NCBI GenBank assembly: GCA_017547065.1
Contig: JAFYRC010000021.1
Span: forward strand, 1 to 22,953
Direction of reading: 5' to 3'
DNA length: 22,953 nt
Origin: Tidjanibacter sp.
Lineage (GTDB): Bacteria > Bacteroidota > Bacteroidia > Bacteroidales > Rikenellaceae
In this document: piece by piece, positions 7,332-15,462 of the stretch
How positions within the stretch are numbered: the stretch's first letter is position 1
Layout: each line of letters opens with the position of its first letter
Translations under genes and position numbers: made by a program
Notes under the pieces: model-generated
Database searches by the model: none
What the model was told of the DNA's origin: nothing
What the model saw: only the letters and a program-made list of their open reading frames with translations

Positions 7332-8696
7332 TTACAAATTCTCGTCTTCTACGACCTCTTGGTCGGGACCAAAGAAAAGCTCACCCAACTTTTCCCAGAA
7401 GTTTCTCCTCTTGCCTTCCTTGTCTTTTTTCTCTTTCTTGTTGCCCTTGGTTGTAGAGGTCTTCTCGTCCTCCTGACCGGTTGAGCCACTCTCGGGTGCG
7501 GTAACCTTCTTGGGAGCGCTCTTGGCGGTGCGAACCATGCTCTCGGAGAGTCCCACGGTGAGCAAGCCGACAGCAGTGGACATCGCGGGAGTGAACGTAC
7601 CTTCCACACTCTCGCCACCTACGCCAACCTCGGCGTAACCCAACCTGACCTCATAGCCCGTACGCTCCTTGAAGAGATCCACAACACCCTTCAACTGCGA
7701 GCCACCACCGGTGAGGATAATGCCCGCGCCAAGCTTGTTCTGGTAGCCCGAGGTGCGAATCTCGTCCACCACAAACTCAATGATGTCCAACATGCGGGCG
7801 TTGATGATGGTGCACAGGTCACGATAGGGGATATCTTTGTGCTTTTCGTGCTGGGTGCGTCCGTTGATGCGGATAACGCTATTGAGGTTGTTGAATGGAA
7901 TGGCACTTGCGGTGGCATAGCCATAAGCTATTTTCAGTTTCTCGATGTGCTTGTCGGGAATAGCTGTAGCCTTGATATCCTTGTTGATTGCCTCCTGGCC
8001 CATGGGGATCGACACCGCATAGCGCAACACCTTGTCGTGGTAGATTGCCACGTTGGTCACACCCGCGCCGAGGTCAATCACTGCCACACCCATCTCCTTC
8101 TCGTCCTCGCTGGCAACCACCTCGCCTGTGGCGCTGGCTGCTGCATAGAACTTGTAGCCGTTGATACCCACACGGTCGAAGGCCTTGCCAATACGCTCCA
8201 ACACACCCTTGCCGGCCAGCAGGAAGCTGAATGTTGCCTCCAACTGCTTGCCATACATACCCACGGGGTCGCTCGTAATCTCCTTCGAGTCAATTTTGTA
8301 CCTCTGGGGTATGCGCGAGAGGATTGTCATACCCTCGGGTGCCTGCACGTTGTTCATGTTCTCGTGCAGTTGGCGCACGTTCTCGTCGAGGATCTCGCCG
8401 TCGCTACCGATGTAAACAAAGCCGGAGTTGTCGGCACACACAACGTGGCGACCCTCCACCGACACGAGTACATCGCTAACAATAATATTGTTGCGACTTT
8501 CCAGCTCGCTAACGGCGCTTTTCAGCGCTTTGCTCACAGACTCGATGTTGGAGATCTCTCCACGGGTGAAACCACTCATTGGCTTGCACACAAAGTCGGC
8601 AACCACAACATTGCCGTTGTCGTCAAGTGTACCGAGTGCAGCAACCACCTTGCTGCAACCCAGGTCGATAGAAACGATGTAATCTTTCAATTCCAT
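7332..8696 (-). CDS. ftsA: Cell division protein FtsA
   Basis: FtsA is the actin-like ATPase that tethers FtsZ filaments to the membrane and recruits later division proteins. The 454-residue protein has phosphate-1 motif IDLG at 10-13, phosphate-2 motif DLGAGVTN from 208, and adenosine motif LTGGGSQLKG around 328-337. The 1C region typical of FtsA lies at roughly 85-165. A low-complexity Lys/Ser/Thr linker (about 390-429) leads to a C-terminal amphipathic helix, RRNFWEKLGELFF at about 430-442, the expected membrane-targeting element. A short acidic tail follows. Length and order between ftsQ and ftsZ are canonical. Confidence 0.97.
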   Translation of the reverse strand: MELKDYIVSIDLGCSKVVAALGTLDDNGNVVVADFVCKPMSGFTRGEISNIESVSKALKSAVSELESRNNIIVSDVLVSVEGRHVVCADNSGFVYIGSDGEILDENVRQLHENMNNVQAPEGMTILSRIPQRYKIDSKEITSDPVGMYGKQLEATFSFLLAGKGVLERIGKAFDRVGINGYKFYAAASATGEVVASEDEKEMGVAVIDLGAGVTNVAIYHDKVLRYAVSIPMGQEAINKDIKATAIPDKHIEKLKIAYGYATASAIPFNNLNSVIRINGRTQHEKHKDIPYRDLCTIINARMLDIIEFVVDEIRTSGYQNKLGAGIILTGGGSQLKGVVDLFKERTGYEVRLGYAEVGVGGESVEGTFTPAMSTAVGLLTVGLSESMVRTAKSAPKKVTAPESGSTGQEDEKTSTTKGNKKEKKDKEGKRRNFWEKLGELFFGPDQEVVEDENL

Positions 8697-8739
8697 AGTG
8701 GGTGTGTTTATTGGGCTTTTGGCGTATATGTTTTCTTAC

Positions 8740-9603
8740 TTATTTTTTACTCTTCTTTGGTTGTGGTTTCCACACGGCTTGTCCCTCATACGACACGTTG
8801 AGGGTGCCCTCACTATTGAGGTCAACCACTCCGGCCTCCACAAAGCGGACCCAACGGTTGAGCTTGGCCTCGATGTTGTCCAATGAGCCCAGCTGTACCG
8901 AGTAGTTACCCTTGCGAGGTATGAGCGTAATGGTTTGTTTAGGCTCCTTGCTGGCGCCCTTTTTTGCCTCGTTTTCGACCACTATCTGAACGATATTTTC
9001 GCTCAATTTTGGTTTGCTTTCAAGCAATCTTACAAAATTAGTGAGTTTGAGTAGAAATATATAATTTTTGTCCGTATTTTTTTTGTTGGCAGAGGCCCAA
9101 GCTTGCATGTCGCCCCTGAAACCCGCGGGGAAGGGGACCTGGATATCGCCCGTAACGAGGGGAAGATCGAGGGCAACGCCCTGCTGTGTGGGTAGCAGGT
9201 GGGCTCCGGCGGTGAGGCAGAAATCCTCGCCACGGGAGGTGATGACCCTCACGATGGGCTTGCGCTGTGAGAGCCTGACGGTGAGTGTGCCGTCGTAGTC
9301 TACAAAGGTTTGGGCGCTGTGTACAAAGCAGTTACTCTCCACGAAGTTGTTGATGGCCAACAGGCTCACGCTGTCGACCCTCTTGCCCAATGGAAGGAGT
9401 CCTTCGTTACGGATGGCCTCAATTACTTTGTCGGCCGTAACGAGCCCGAGGCGACCACTATCGACCACCTCCACCTTCAATCGCTGCACCCTGCGCTCCG
9501 ACTCGTTGGCATGTCGCAACATTGCTGCCCCCACAAAGAAGGCCACAATGCACATCCACACCACCACGGTGCCAATGATTTTCCAAACTCTTTGTTTATT
9601 CAT
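8740..9603 (-). CDS. ftsQ: Cell division protein FtsQ
   Basis: This is a bitopic division protein linking early and late divisome components in the periplasm. The 287-residue product has a short cytoplasmic tail (MNKQRVWK), one transmembrane helix (IIGTVVVWMCIVAFFVGAAM) and a POTRA-like segment beginning RLKVEVVDSG, followed by the FtsQ/DivIB beta domain (VDYDGTLTVRLSQRKPIVRV). It ends in a Lys-rich tail. I use the ATG at 9603; a TTG 33 bases upstream would only add a polar extension. The ATG overlaps the end of a reading frame resembling a DUF559 nuclease fragment (stop at 9596), and a 364-base spacer separates it from murC, where direct adjacency is usual. Confidence 0.93.
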   Translation of the reverse strand: MNKQRVWKIIGTVVVWMCIVAFFVGAAMLRHANESERRVQRLKVEVVDSGRLGLVTADKVIEAIRNEGLLPLGKRVDSVSLLAINNFVESNCFVHSAQTFVDYDGTLTVRLSQRKPIVRVITSRGEDFCLTAGAHLLPTQQGVALDLPLVTGDIQVPFPAGFRGDMQAWASANKKNTDKNYIFLLKLTNFVRLLESKPKLSENIVQIVVENEAKKGASKEPKQTITLIPRKGNYSVQLGSLDNIEAKLNRWVRFVEAGVVDLNSEGTLNVSYEGQAVWKPQPKKSKK

Positions 9604-9775
9604 TACTCTTTTCCTTACTATCTGCTTGAGAGTCAATCTCGTTCATTATTGCACTCGCAACAACATCGCTTTGTGTCCACACAATCTGGTTGGGTACCCT
9701 CAAAACCTTTATGCCCTGTTTTGCAAGTTGCGCAGGCTGGTTATGTGTGCGTTCTTTTGTCAAGTTTTTCTTTGA
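9596..9775 (-). pseudogene. Probable remnant of a DUF559 (Vsr-like) endonuclease gene, C-terminal end only
   Basis: An open stretch on the minus strand reads QLAKQGIKVLRVPNQIVW and continues with alternating hydrophobics to IMNEI (about 9727 down to 9638). In the DUF559 family the C-terminus has the same pattern: a Gly, a KVLRF/KVLRV strand, an Asn two residues on, then a helix ending in an I..I segment. The catalytic part (normally about 80-90 residues upstream, with conserved Glu/Asp and FRRQ-type motifs) is missing. Upstream the frame runs straight into a palindromic repeat copy (9776-9822). The stop overlaps the ftsQ start by a few bases. The match is from pattern memory, so a chance or lineage-specific short peptide remains possible. 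Confidence 0.45.
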
Positions 9776-9822
9776 CAGACCCCTCCGGTCTTCGACCACC
9801 TCCCCTAACTTAGGGGAGGAGT
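9776..9822 (+). repeat. 47-bp double-hairpin interspersed repeat, copy 1
   Basis: The core runs from CAGACCCC to GGAGGAGT. The first hairpin is GGTC-TTC-GACC (9787-9797). The second has 9-bp arms CCTCCCCTA and TAGGGGAGG around the triplet ACT. Similarity to copy 3 extends outward to GACAGACC on the left and GTTGTGG on the right. It lies in the 9604-9967 spacer between murC and ftsQ. Confidence 0.9.
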
Positions 9823-9908
9823 CGTTGTGGCTCTTATGTGTGTTTAATAATAAACTGTTTTTCGCAAAGGTCTTTGGGCTGCAATATCTATAACATATCC
9901 TTCCGACC

Positions 9909-9955
9909 ACTCCTCCACTAAGTTAGGGGAGGTGCCCGTAGGGCGGAGGGGTCTG
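9909..9955 (-). repeat. 47-bp double-hairpin interspersed repeat, copy 2 (inverted)
   Basis: This is the same 47-bp element read on the minus strand, with first hairpin GCCC-TAC-GGGC (9934-9944) and one mismatch in the second stem. It faces copy 1 across about 86 bases (9823-9908), in which I see no gene or promoter. The whole 364-base spacer 9604-9967 consists of this pair, the intervening AT-rich stretch and the DUF559-like remnant. Confidence 0.9.
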
Positions 9956-9967
9956 TTAAAACTGCTA

Positions 9968-11329
9968 TTACAACTTGCTCGAAAGCACCTCGGCGATTTT
10001 GTCGCACTCGCGGTCAATGTCGCCGGCGCCAAAGCTCACAACCACATCACACTCCTCCTTGCCCAACTCCTCGGCCAGCAACTCCTTCGCCACAATGCGC
10101 CATTCCACACTGATATCCCTACCAATCAGCTCGCTCTCCACGCCCTCGATAGGCAACTCACGAGCGGGATAGATGGGAAGTAGTAACACCTTGTCGGCCA
10201 GCGACAGGGCCTCGGCAAACTCCCTATGGAAGTCCCTTGTGCGGGTGTAGAGGTGGGGCTGGAAGGCAACCGTGAGCCTCCTTTGGGGGAACATGCCGCG
10301 AATGGAGGTGATTGCCGCACGCAACTCCTCGGGGTGGTGGGCATAGTCGTCGATGTAGACCACCTGCGGGGTGTTGATGTAGACCTCAAACCTACGTTTC
10401 ACGCCACCGAAGCTATTCATCGCCTCGCGCAGACCATCCTCGTTGAACTCACCTGCAGCCCAAATGGCAGCCACCGCGGCCAGAGAGTTCTCCACGTTGA
10501 CCTTACCACCCACGCCGAGCCTGCAACCACCAATGGTGCGGTCGGGACAGACGATGTCGTAGCGGAAGGTGCCGTCACCCAGGGGCATAAGGCCTGTGGT
10601 GTGGAAGTCGGCTGCGGTGTCGTCCACCGAGTAGGTGTAGGTTTTAATACCCTTGTTACCGTGGGCAATCTCCAAGCCCAACTTATGTATGAGTGTACCG
10701 CCCTCCGTAATGCGTTCAACGAACTGACCGAAGGCGCGTTTCATCTCCTCGTGGGTGCCGTAGATGTCGAGGTGGTCGGCATCGGTGGAGGTAACCACGG
10801 CGATGGTGGGGGTAAGGCGCAGGAACGAGCGGTCAAACTCGTCGGCCTCCACGGCCATCCTCTCGCCGCCACCCAACAGTAGATTACTGCCGAAGTTGCG
10901 ACTGATACCACCCAGGAAGGCGTTGCCTGCACCAGTGGCACCGAGGGTAAACCAAGCGGTCATGGTGGTTGTTGAGGTCTTGCCGTGGGTACCTGCAATG
11001 GCTGTAACGACCTTGCCTGCGGTGAGGTGACCGAGGATCTCGCTACGCTTGACCACCTCAAAACCTCCCTCGCGGAAGAAGTTCAGCTCGGTGTGGTCGG
11101 CGGGGATTGCGGGGGTGTATACCACGAGCGTGTCGGCGGGGTGTTTCCACTCCTCGCCAATGAGCTCCACGTTGTCGTCGTAGTGTATGAGTGCGCCCTC
11201 CTCTTCGAGTGCGCGTGTGAGTGGCGAGGGGGTGCGGTCATAACCAGCCACCTTCACTCCTTCGTGCATGAAGAAGCGTGCGATGGCGCTCATGCCAATA
11301 CCACCAATACCAACAAAATATACGTTCAT
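9968..11329 (-). CDS. murC: UDP-N-acetylmuramate--L-alanine ligase
   Basis: MurC adds L-alanine to UDP-MurNAc, the first amino-acid ligation of peptidoglycan synthesis in the cytoplasm. The 453-residue protein has an N-terminal Rossmann segment (YFVGIGGIGMSAIARF, residues 4-19), the ATP-binding P-loop GTHGKTSTTT at 113-122, the EADEFDRSF segment of the central domain, and the C-terminal-domain opening YIDDYAHHPEE. All hallmarks and length fit MurC, and the HH in DYAHHP separates it from MurD and MurE. It starts 27 bases after the murG stop on the same strand. Confidence 0.98.
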   Translation of the reverse strand: MNVYFVGIGGIGMSAIARFFMHEGVKVAGYDRTPSPLTRALEEEGALIHYDDNVELIGEEWKHPADTLVVYTPAIPADHTELNFFREGGFEVVKRSEILGHLTAGKVVTAIAGTHGKTSTTTMTAWFTLGATGAGNAFLGGISRNFGSNLLLGGGERMAVEADEFDRSFLRLTPTIAVVTSTDADHLDIYGTHEEMKRAFGQFVERITEGGTLIHKLGLEIAHGNKGIKTYTYSVDDTAADFHTTGLMPLGDGTFRYDIVCPDRTIGGCRLGVGGKVNVENSLAAVAAIWAAGEFNEDGLREAMNSFGGVKRRFEVYINTPQVVYIDDYAHHPEELRAAITSIRGMFPQRRLTVAFQPHLYTRTRDFHREFAEALSLADKVLLLPIYPARELPIEGVESELIGRDISVEWRIVAKELLAEELGKEECDVVVSFGAGDIDRECDKIAEVLSSKL

Positions 11330-11356
11330 TGTGTGTCCTATGTGTTTGCTAATTAC

Positions 11357-12469
11357 CTATTTACTCTCCACCAATTTGATTGCCTCCTCTGCCACTCTGT
11401 CGGCCGAGTCTGCAATAGCCAGGGCCTGGATGTTGGCGCTCAATGAAGCGAGTCTTGCGCTGTCGGCCACCAATGTTTCCACCACTGCAAAACCCTTCTC
11501 TACGGCCTCCGAGTCCTTGACAATCTCGGCGGCTCCCTTGTTTACGAGGGCCATGGCGTTGTGGGTCTGGTGGTCTTCTGCCACGTTGGGCGAGGGTACA
11601 AACACCGTGGGTTTACCCACCAAACAGAGCTCGCTCACCGAGCAGGCGCCACTGCGCGACACCACAACCGTGGCAGCCTCGTAGGCGTAGTCCATGCGGT
11701 CAATGAAGGCACCCCTCCACACGCCTGTCATATCCTTGTCCTTACAGAAGGCCTCCATCTCGCCGTCGTAGTACTTGCCATTCTGCCAGATGAGTTGCAC
11801 CTTACCCTCGGCCACAATGCGCTCCAAGTGGGCCTTGACCATCTCGTTGAGAGTGCGGCTACCGAGCGAGCCACCCACAATCAGCACCACGGGCTTCTCT
11901 GCGCTCAACCCGAAGTGGGCGAGTGCGGCAGCGTGGTCCACGCTCTGTCCGAAGGAGCCACGCAGGGGGTTACCTGTGTGGGTAATCTTGTCGGCGGGGA
12001 AGAAACGTTCCATACCGTCGTAGGCCACGCAGATGCGCTCGGCCTTGCGCGCGAGGAGCTTATTGGTTACACCCGCAAAGGAGTTCTGCTCCTGCAACAC
12101 GGTGGGAATGCCTGCCTTCTGTGCCGCTTTGAGTATGGGGCCACTGGCGTAGCCACCAAAGCCTACGGCCACGTCGGGGTGGAAGCTTTTTAGTGTACGC
12201 CTGGCTTTGAGGATACTGGCCACCAGTTTGAAGGGCACAGCCAGGTTTCGCAAAGTGAGCCTACGTTGCAGACCTGCCACGGGGAGGCCCACAATGCGGT
12301 AGCCGAGTGCGGGGACTTTCTCCATCTCCATCTTACCCTCGGCGCCCACAAAAAGAATCTCAACGCCCTCGGCACCGAGCTTGCGTGTGAGTGCTTCGGC
12401 TGTGGCCACTGCGGGGTAGATGTGTCCACCCGTGCCACCACCGCTCAATATAACTTTCAGTTTTTTCAT
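11357..12469 (-). CDS. murG: UDP-GlcNAc--undecaprenyl-pyrophosphoryl-MurNAc-pentapeptide transferase
   Basis: MurG is the membrane-associated GT28-family glycosyltransferase that converts lipid I to lipid II on the inner membrane face. The 370-residue protein begins with the glycine-rich loop GGGTGGHIYPA (from residue 10), has the FGGYASGPILKAA and LQEQNSFAGVTNK segments of the acceptor domain, and the second glycine loop GGSLGSRTLNE in the donor-binding half, followed by SRSGACSVSEL, the usual UDP-GlcNAc site. Length is standard. It is 13 bases downstream of ftsW, consistent with one operon coupling lipid II synthesis to its polymerase. Confidence 0.98.
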   Translation of the reverse strand: MKKLKVILSGGGTGGHIYPAVATAEALTRKLGAEGVEILFVGAEGKMEMEKVPALGYRIVGLPVAGLQRRLTLRNLAVPFKLVASILKARRTLKSFHPDVAVGFGGYASGPILKAAQKAGIPTVLQEQNSFAGVTNKLLARKAERICVAYDGMERFFPADKITHTGNPLRGSFGQSVDHAAALAHFGLSAEKPVVLIVGGSLGSRTLNEMVKAHLERIVAEGKVQLIWQNGKYYDGEMEAFCKDKDMTGVWRGAFIDRMDYAYEAATVVVSRSGACSVSELCLVGKPTVFVPSPNVAEDHQTHNAMALVNKGAAEIVKDSEAVEKGFAVVETLVADSARLASLSANIQALAIADSADRVAEEAIKLVESK

Positions 12470-12482
12470 AGTTCTTTTCCTC

Positions 12483-13829
12483 TTAATTTTTGTTATTCAA
12501 TGTGCCGTTGTTGGCCCTTGCGCTGATACCCATCACGAGGCCCAGCGAGGCGAGGGTGAAGACAAGCGACGAGCCACCCTTGCTGACAATGGGTAGCTGT
12601 TGGCCCGTAACGGGGAGTAGCGACACCGACACCATCATGTGTAGGAATGCCTGCAACACAATGGCTGTAATGACACCCAGCACCGCGAGGGCCGGGAATG
12701 CTGTGCTACACTTCTTGAATATCTCCAACCCTCGGTAGAACATAATCAGGAAGGCCAGCAGGATGAACACTCCGCCCACAATCAGTCCATACTCCTCAAT
12801 CAGGAAGGCGTAGGCCATATCCTTGTCGGCCTCCTGCAAGTAGCGGTTGGTGCTCTGTCCGGGGCCTTTGCCTTGGAGTCCACCGGAGGCGATGGACATC
12901 TTGGCATACATGGTCTGGTCGAGTTCGTGCGCGGGCCTAACGTAGTACTCCTTGCCGTCGCTCTCCACCTTTGCGCTCTTTTTGAGCATCCATGGGCTGT
13001 AACCGGAGATGCGTCCGCCGAGCGTGTCGACCCTACCACCAAAGGTCAGCAGTGCCACACTGCCCACAACTGCGCCGAGAATGATGATTTTCCAGATGTC
13101 CGAGCTCTTAACCCTACCGATGAAGAGCATCAGGAAGCACGAAATGGCGATGATGAAGGTTGTGGAGTTACTGATGATGATGGTGATACAGCACGCCAGC
13201 ACAATGGGGCCCAATATGGGCACCGTGTATTTCCAGAACGTGCGGGTCTGCTTCTTGGGGTCCTTCTTCCAATCTTTGATCCTCAGGCTAGGCAGAATGT
13301 CAATCTTATCGATGTGTTTCTGTTGGCGTGCCAGACGGTCGGCAAGGTGGAGGATTACCGACACTTTCAGCAACTCGAAGGGCTGGAAGTCGAAGCCCGC
13401 AATGTTGATGGAGCGTGCGGCGTTACTACCCGTGTGCGTCACAATCATTATTATGGTTAGGATGATCGACGCCCAATAGACAAACTTAATCAGCGGGCGG
13501 TAGGTCATCCAGTGGAACGACTGCACAAAGAAGAAGGCAGCCATGCCAATGCCGATGAAGAGGAACTGCTTGGTGAGCTCCTGGTTGGCATTAAGCGCGG
13601 GGTCGTAGGCTGTGGTGGAGTAGACCACAAAGAGCGAGTAGACGAGCAACATCACAATCACCACCCAGAGGGCCTTGTCGCCGGCAAAAATGCTCTCGGC
13701 CCAGCTACGCTCGGGGGCATAGTGGGCTCCGGAGGGCTTGCGAGTTTTGGTTGTGCGGCTCTCCTTGCTCTTTTCGGCATAGTGTGCACCAATGGGTTTG
13801 GTGGCGGTGGGTTTGCTATCTTTGCTCAT
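12483..13829 (-). CDS. ftsW: Septal peptidoglycan polymerase FtsW (SEDS family)
   Basis: FtsW polymerises lipid II into septal glycan strands together with FtsI. The 448-residue protein has a cytoplasmic N-terminal tail of about 50 residues, then about ten hydrophobic helices. Conserved SEDS stretches are visible: FQPFELLKVSVIL, GGLQGKGPGQS, the loop region before FLIEEYGLIVG carrying acidic residues, and PVTGQQLPIVSKGGSS near the end. The N-terminal tail contains a 20-residue tandem duplication, with KPIGAHYA at 11-18 and KPSGAHYA at 31-38, which I do not know from other FtsW proteins. Its first 14 bases overlap the murD 3' end, suggesting translational coupling. Confidence 0.96.
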   Translation of the reverse strand: MSKDSKPTATKPIGAHYAEKSKESRTTKTRKPSGAHYAPERSWAESIFAGDKALWVVIVMLLVYSLFVVYSTTAYDPALNANQELTKQFLFIGIGMAAFFFVQSFHWMTYRPLIKFVYWASIILTIIMIVTHTGSNAARSINIAGFDFQPFELLKVSVILHLADRLARQQKHIDKIDILPSLRIKDWKKDPKKQTRTFWKYTVPILGPIVLACCITIIISNSTTFIIAISCFLMLFIGRVKSSDIWKIIILGAVVGSVALLTFGGRVDTLGGRISGYSPWMLKKSAKVESDGKEYYVRPAHELDQTMYAKMSIASGGLQGKGPGQSTNRYLQEADKDMAYAFLIEEYGLIVGGVFILLAFLIMFYRGLEIFKKCSTAFPALAVLGVITAIVLQAFLHMMVSVSLLPVTGQQLPIVSKGGSSLVFTLASLGLVMGISARANNGTLNNKN

Positions 13830-15144
13830 CTTCTTTGAGTGCTAATACTTTCTGTTTGAAGAGGGTACCCCTCTGTTCGTAGTTTTTGAAGAGGTCGAAG
13901 CTTGCACACGCAGGCGAGAGCAATACGGCATCGCCCGCCACGGCCACCTGTGCACACACCTTCACACACTCCTCCAACGAGGATGTGTTGTAGGTGGGCA
14001 CTATGCCTCGGAACTCTTCGAGCAGTTTCTCGTTGTTGACGCCCATACACACGAGCGTCTTTACCTTGCGTCCCACAAACTCCTTCAAGGGTTCGTAGTC
14101 GTTACCTTTGTCCGTACCGCCGGCAATCCACACGGTGGGCTTGGTCATGCTCTCCAATGCATACCACACCGAGTCGACGTTGGTAGCCTTGGAGTCGTTG
14201 ATCCACTCCACACCACCAATCTCTGCCACCTTCTCGAGCCTATGTTCCACACCCTCGAAGGCATAGAGCGTGCGCTCAATCTGCTCGGTGGGCACACCTG
14301 CGGCCATTGCTGCCAGCGATGCGGCCATGGCGTTGTAGGCGTTGTGGAGGCCCTTGATGTGGAGGCGGTTGAGGTCGATATTCAGACTATTGCCGTCCAG
14401 CTCCACTGTGGCAACCTCCCCTGCGATGTTACACTTACCGAAGGGGTGGCGCTGCGATGCGGGGCCAATCTTCTCCACCTCGGCGAGGATGGTTTTGTCG
14501 TCACTACAGTAGACAAAGTGGTTGGCGGAGGTGTGACCACGCACGATGCGCATCTTGCTGTCCACATAGTTCTGGAAGACGTAGTTGTAGCGGTCGAGGT
14601 GGTCGGGGGTGATGTTCATCAACACGGCAATGTCGGCCACAAAGTCCACACAGCCGTCGAGCTGGAAGCTACTCAGCTCCAATACATACCACTCCTTGTC
14701 GTCCTTAGCCACGCTCAGGGCATAGCTCTGACCGATGTTGCCACCCACGGCCACGTCATAGCCCGCCTCGGCGAGTATGCGGTGGGTGAGGGTTGTTGTT
14801 GTGGTCTTACCGTTGGAGCCCGTGATGCAAAGCGTGCGGCCCTTGCTAAATGGGCGTGCAAACTCAATCTCGCTCACAATAGGCACACCCTTCTCGCGAA
14901 GGGCTTTGACCATTGGGGCCTTGTCGGGGATACCGGGGCTCTTTACCACCAAGTCGGCCGAGAGGATACGCTCTTCGGTGTGTCCTCCCTGCTCGTAGTC
15001 GATACCCTCGCTTTCGAGGGCGAGCCTATATTTGTCGGCGATGACTCCTGCATCGCTCAAAAAGGTGTCGAAGCCTTTGGACTTGGCCAGCACAGCCGAG
15101 CCGTAGCCACTCTCGCCACCTCCTAAAATTACTATCTTTTTCAT
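13816..15144 (-). CDS. murD: UDP-N-acetylmuramoylalanine--D-glutamate ligase
   Basis: MurD adds D-glutamate to UDP-MurNAc-L-Ala. The 442-residue protein opens with a nucleotide-binding fold (IVILGGGESGYGSAVLA), has SPGIP at 69-73 in the UDP-binding domain, the ATP P-loop GSNGKTTTT at 109-117, ELSSFQLDG and NITPDHLDRY in the central domain, and WINDSKATN plus LSPACASFDLFKNYEQRG in the C-terminal domain, all typical for MurD. It overlaps ftsW by 14 bases. The 318-base spacer upstream is occupied by tandem and palindromic repeats. Confidence 0.98.
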   Translation of the reverse strand: MKKIVILGGGESGYGSAVLAKSKGFDTFLSDAGVIADKYRLALESEGIDYEQGGHTEERILSADLVVKSPGIPDKAPMVKALREKGVPIVSEIEFARPFSKGRTLCITGSNGKTTTTTLTHRILAEAGYDVAVGGNIGQSYALSVAKDDKEWYVLELSSFQLDGCVDFVADIAVLMNITPDHLDRYNYVFQNYVDSKMRIVRGHTSANHFVYCSDDKTILAEVEKIGPASQRHPFGKCNIAGEVATVELDGNSLNIDLNRLHIKGLHNAYNAMAASLAAMAAGVPTEQIERTLYAFEGVEHRLEKVAEIGGVEWINDSKATNVDSVWYALESMTKPTVWIAGGTDKGNDYEPLKEFVGRKVKTLVCMGVNNEKLLEEFRGIVPTYNTSSLEECVKVCAQVAVAGDAVLLSPACASFDLFKNYEQRGTLFKQKVLALKEDEQR

Positions 15145-15151
15145 TTTTTTT

Positions 15152-15224
15152 GTCTAACGTCTAATGTCTAACGTCTAACGTCAATTCAATTAGTAATTAG
15201 TAAAGAGTAATTAGTAAATATTTT
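15152..15224. repeat. Composite heptamer array upstream of murD
   Basis: Four GTCTAAC-type units (15152-15179, one with a final T) and a partial GTC are followed by a period-7 stretch of TTAGTAA units (15190-15217, one variant AGAGTAA). It ends in ATATTTT, which completes the 16-mer AATTAGTAAATATTTT at 15209-15224. The array begins 7 bases upstream of the murD start codon. Confidence 0.85.
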
Positions 15225-15225
15225 A

Positions 15226-15250
15226 CACTTTCTGCACTTTCTGCACTTTG
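15226..15250. repeat. Nonamer tandem array (CACTTTCTG)
   Basis: Two exact copies of the nine-base unit CACTTTCTG and a partial third (CACTTTG) directly follow the heptamer array in the murD-mraY spacer. Confidence 0.75.
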
Positions 15251-15264
15251 TAGCCCTTTCCAGA

Positions 15265-15311
15265 CAGACCCCTCCGCCCTTCGGGCACCTCCCCTAACTT
15301 AGTGGAGGAGT
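15265..15311 (+). repeat. 47-bp double-hairpin interspersed repeat, copy 3
   Basis: The core is the same as at 9776 and 9909, with first hairpin GCCC-TTC-GGGC (15276-15286) and one mismatch in the second stem, as in copy 2. It lies midway in the 15145-15462 spacer between mraY and murD, in which I see no gene. Confidence 0.9.
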
Positions 15312-15342
15312 TGTTGTGGAGTGTTGGACTGTCAGCTTTTTC

Positions 15343-15396
15343 TAGTAGCCCTAGTGGGCCTATGTTACTACGCCTACTAGGCCTTCTATGCCCACT
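15343..15396. repeat. Degenerate nonamer array (TAnnnnnnC units)
   Basis: About six consecutive units of roughly nine bases (for example TAGTGGGCC, TACGCCTAC, TAGGCCTTC, TATGCCCAC), one of them only eight bases. Units are diverged, so this is a weaker call than the neighbouring arrays. Confidence 0.45.
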
Positions 15397-15400
15397 GCGC

Positions 15401-15456
15401 AAAATATTTACTAATTCTCAATTTTCAATTCTCAATTTTCAATTCTCAATTCTCAC
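15401..15456. repeat. 16-mer plus heptamer array downstream of mraY
   Basis: AAAATATTTACTAATT (15401-15416) is the exact inverse of the 16-mer at 15209-15224. It runs into six period-7 units at 15415-15456 alternating TTCTCAA and TTTTCAA. The array ends 6 bases before the mraY stop codon at 15463. Confidence 0.85.
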
Positions 15457-15462
15457 TCCCTC

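Noticed and set aside
9604..9636. TTG start for FtsQ 33 bases upstream of the ATG
   Set aside because: It overlaps the DUF559-like frame, adds residues not expected in FtsQ, and the ATG at 9603 directly precedes the usual short basic tail and membrane helix.
9776..9955. Palindromic repeats as ordinary transcription terminators for murC
   Set aside because: No T-run follows the stems. The same 47-bp core recurs elsewhere in both orientations, so an interspersed repeat explains it better, although an effect on read-through is not excluded.
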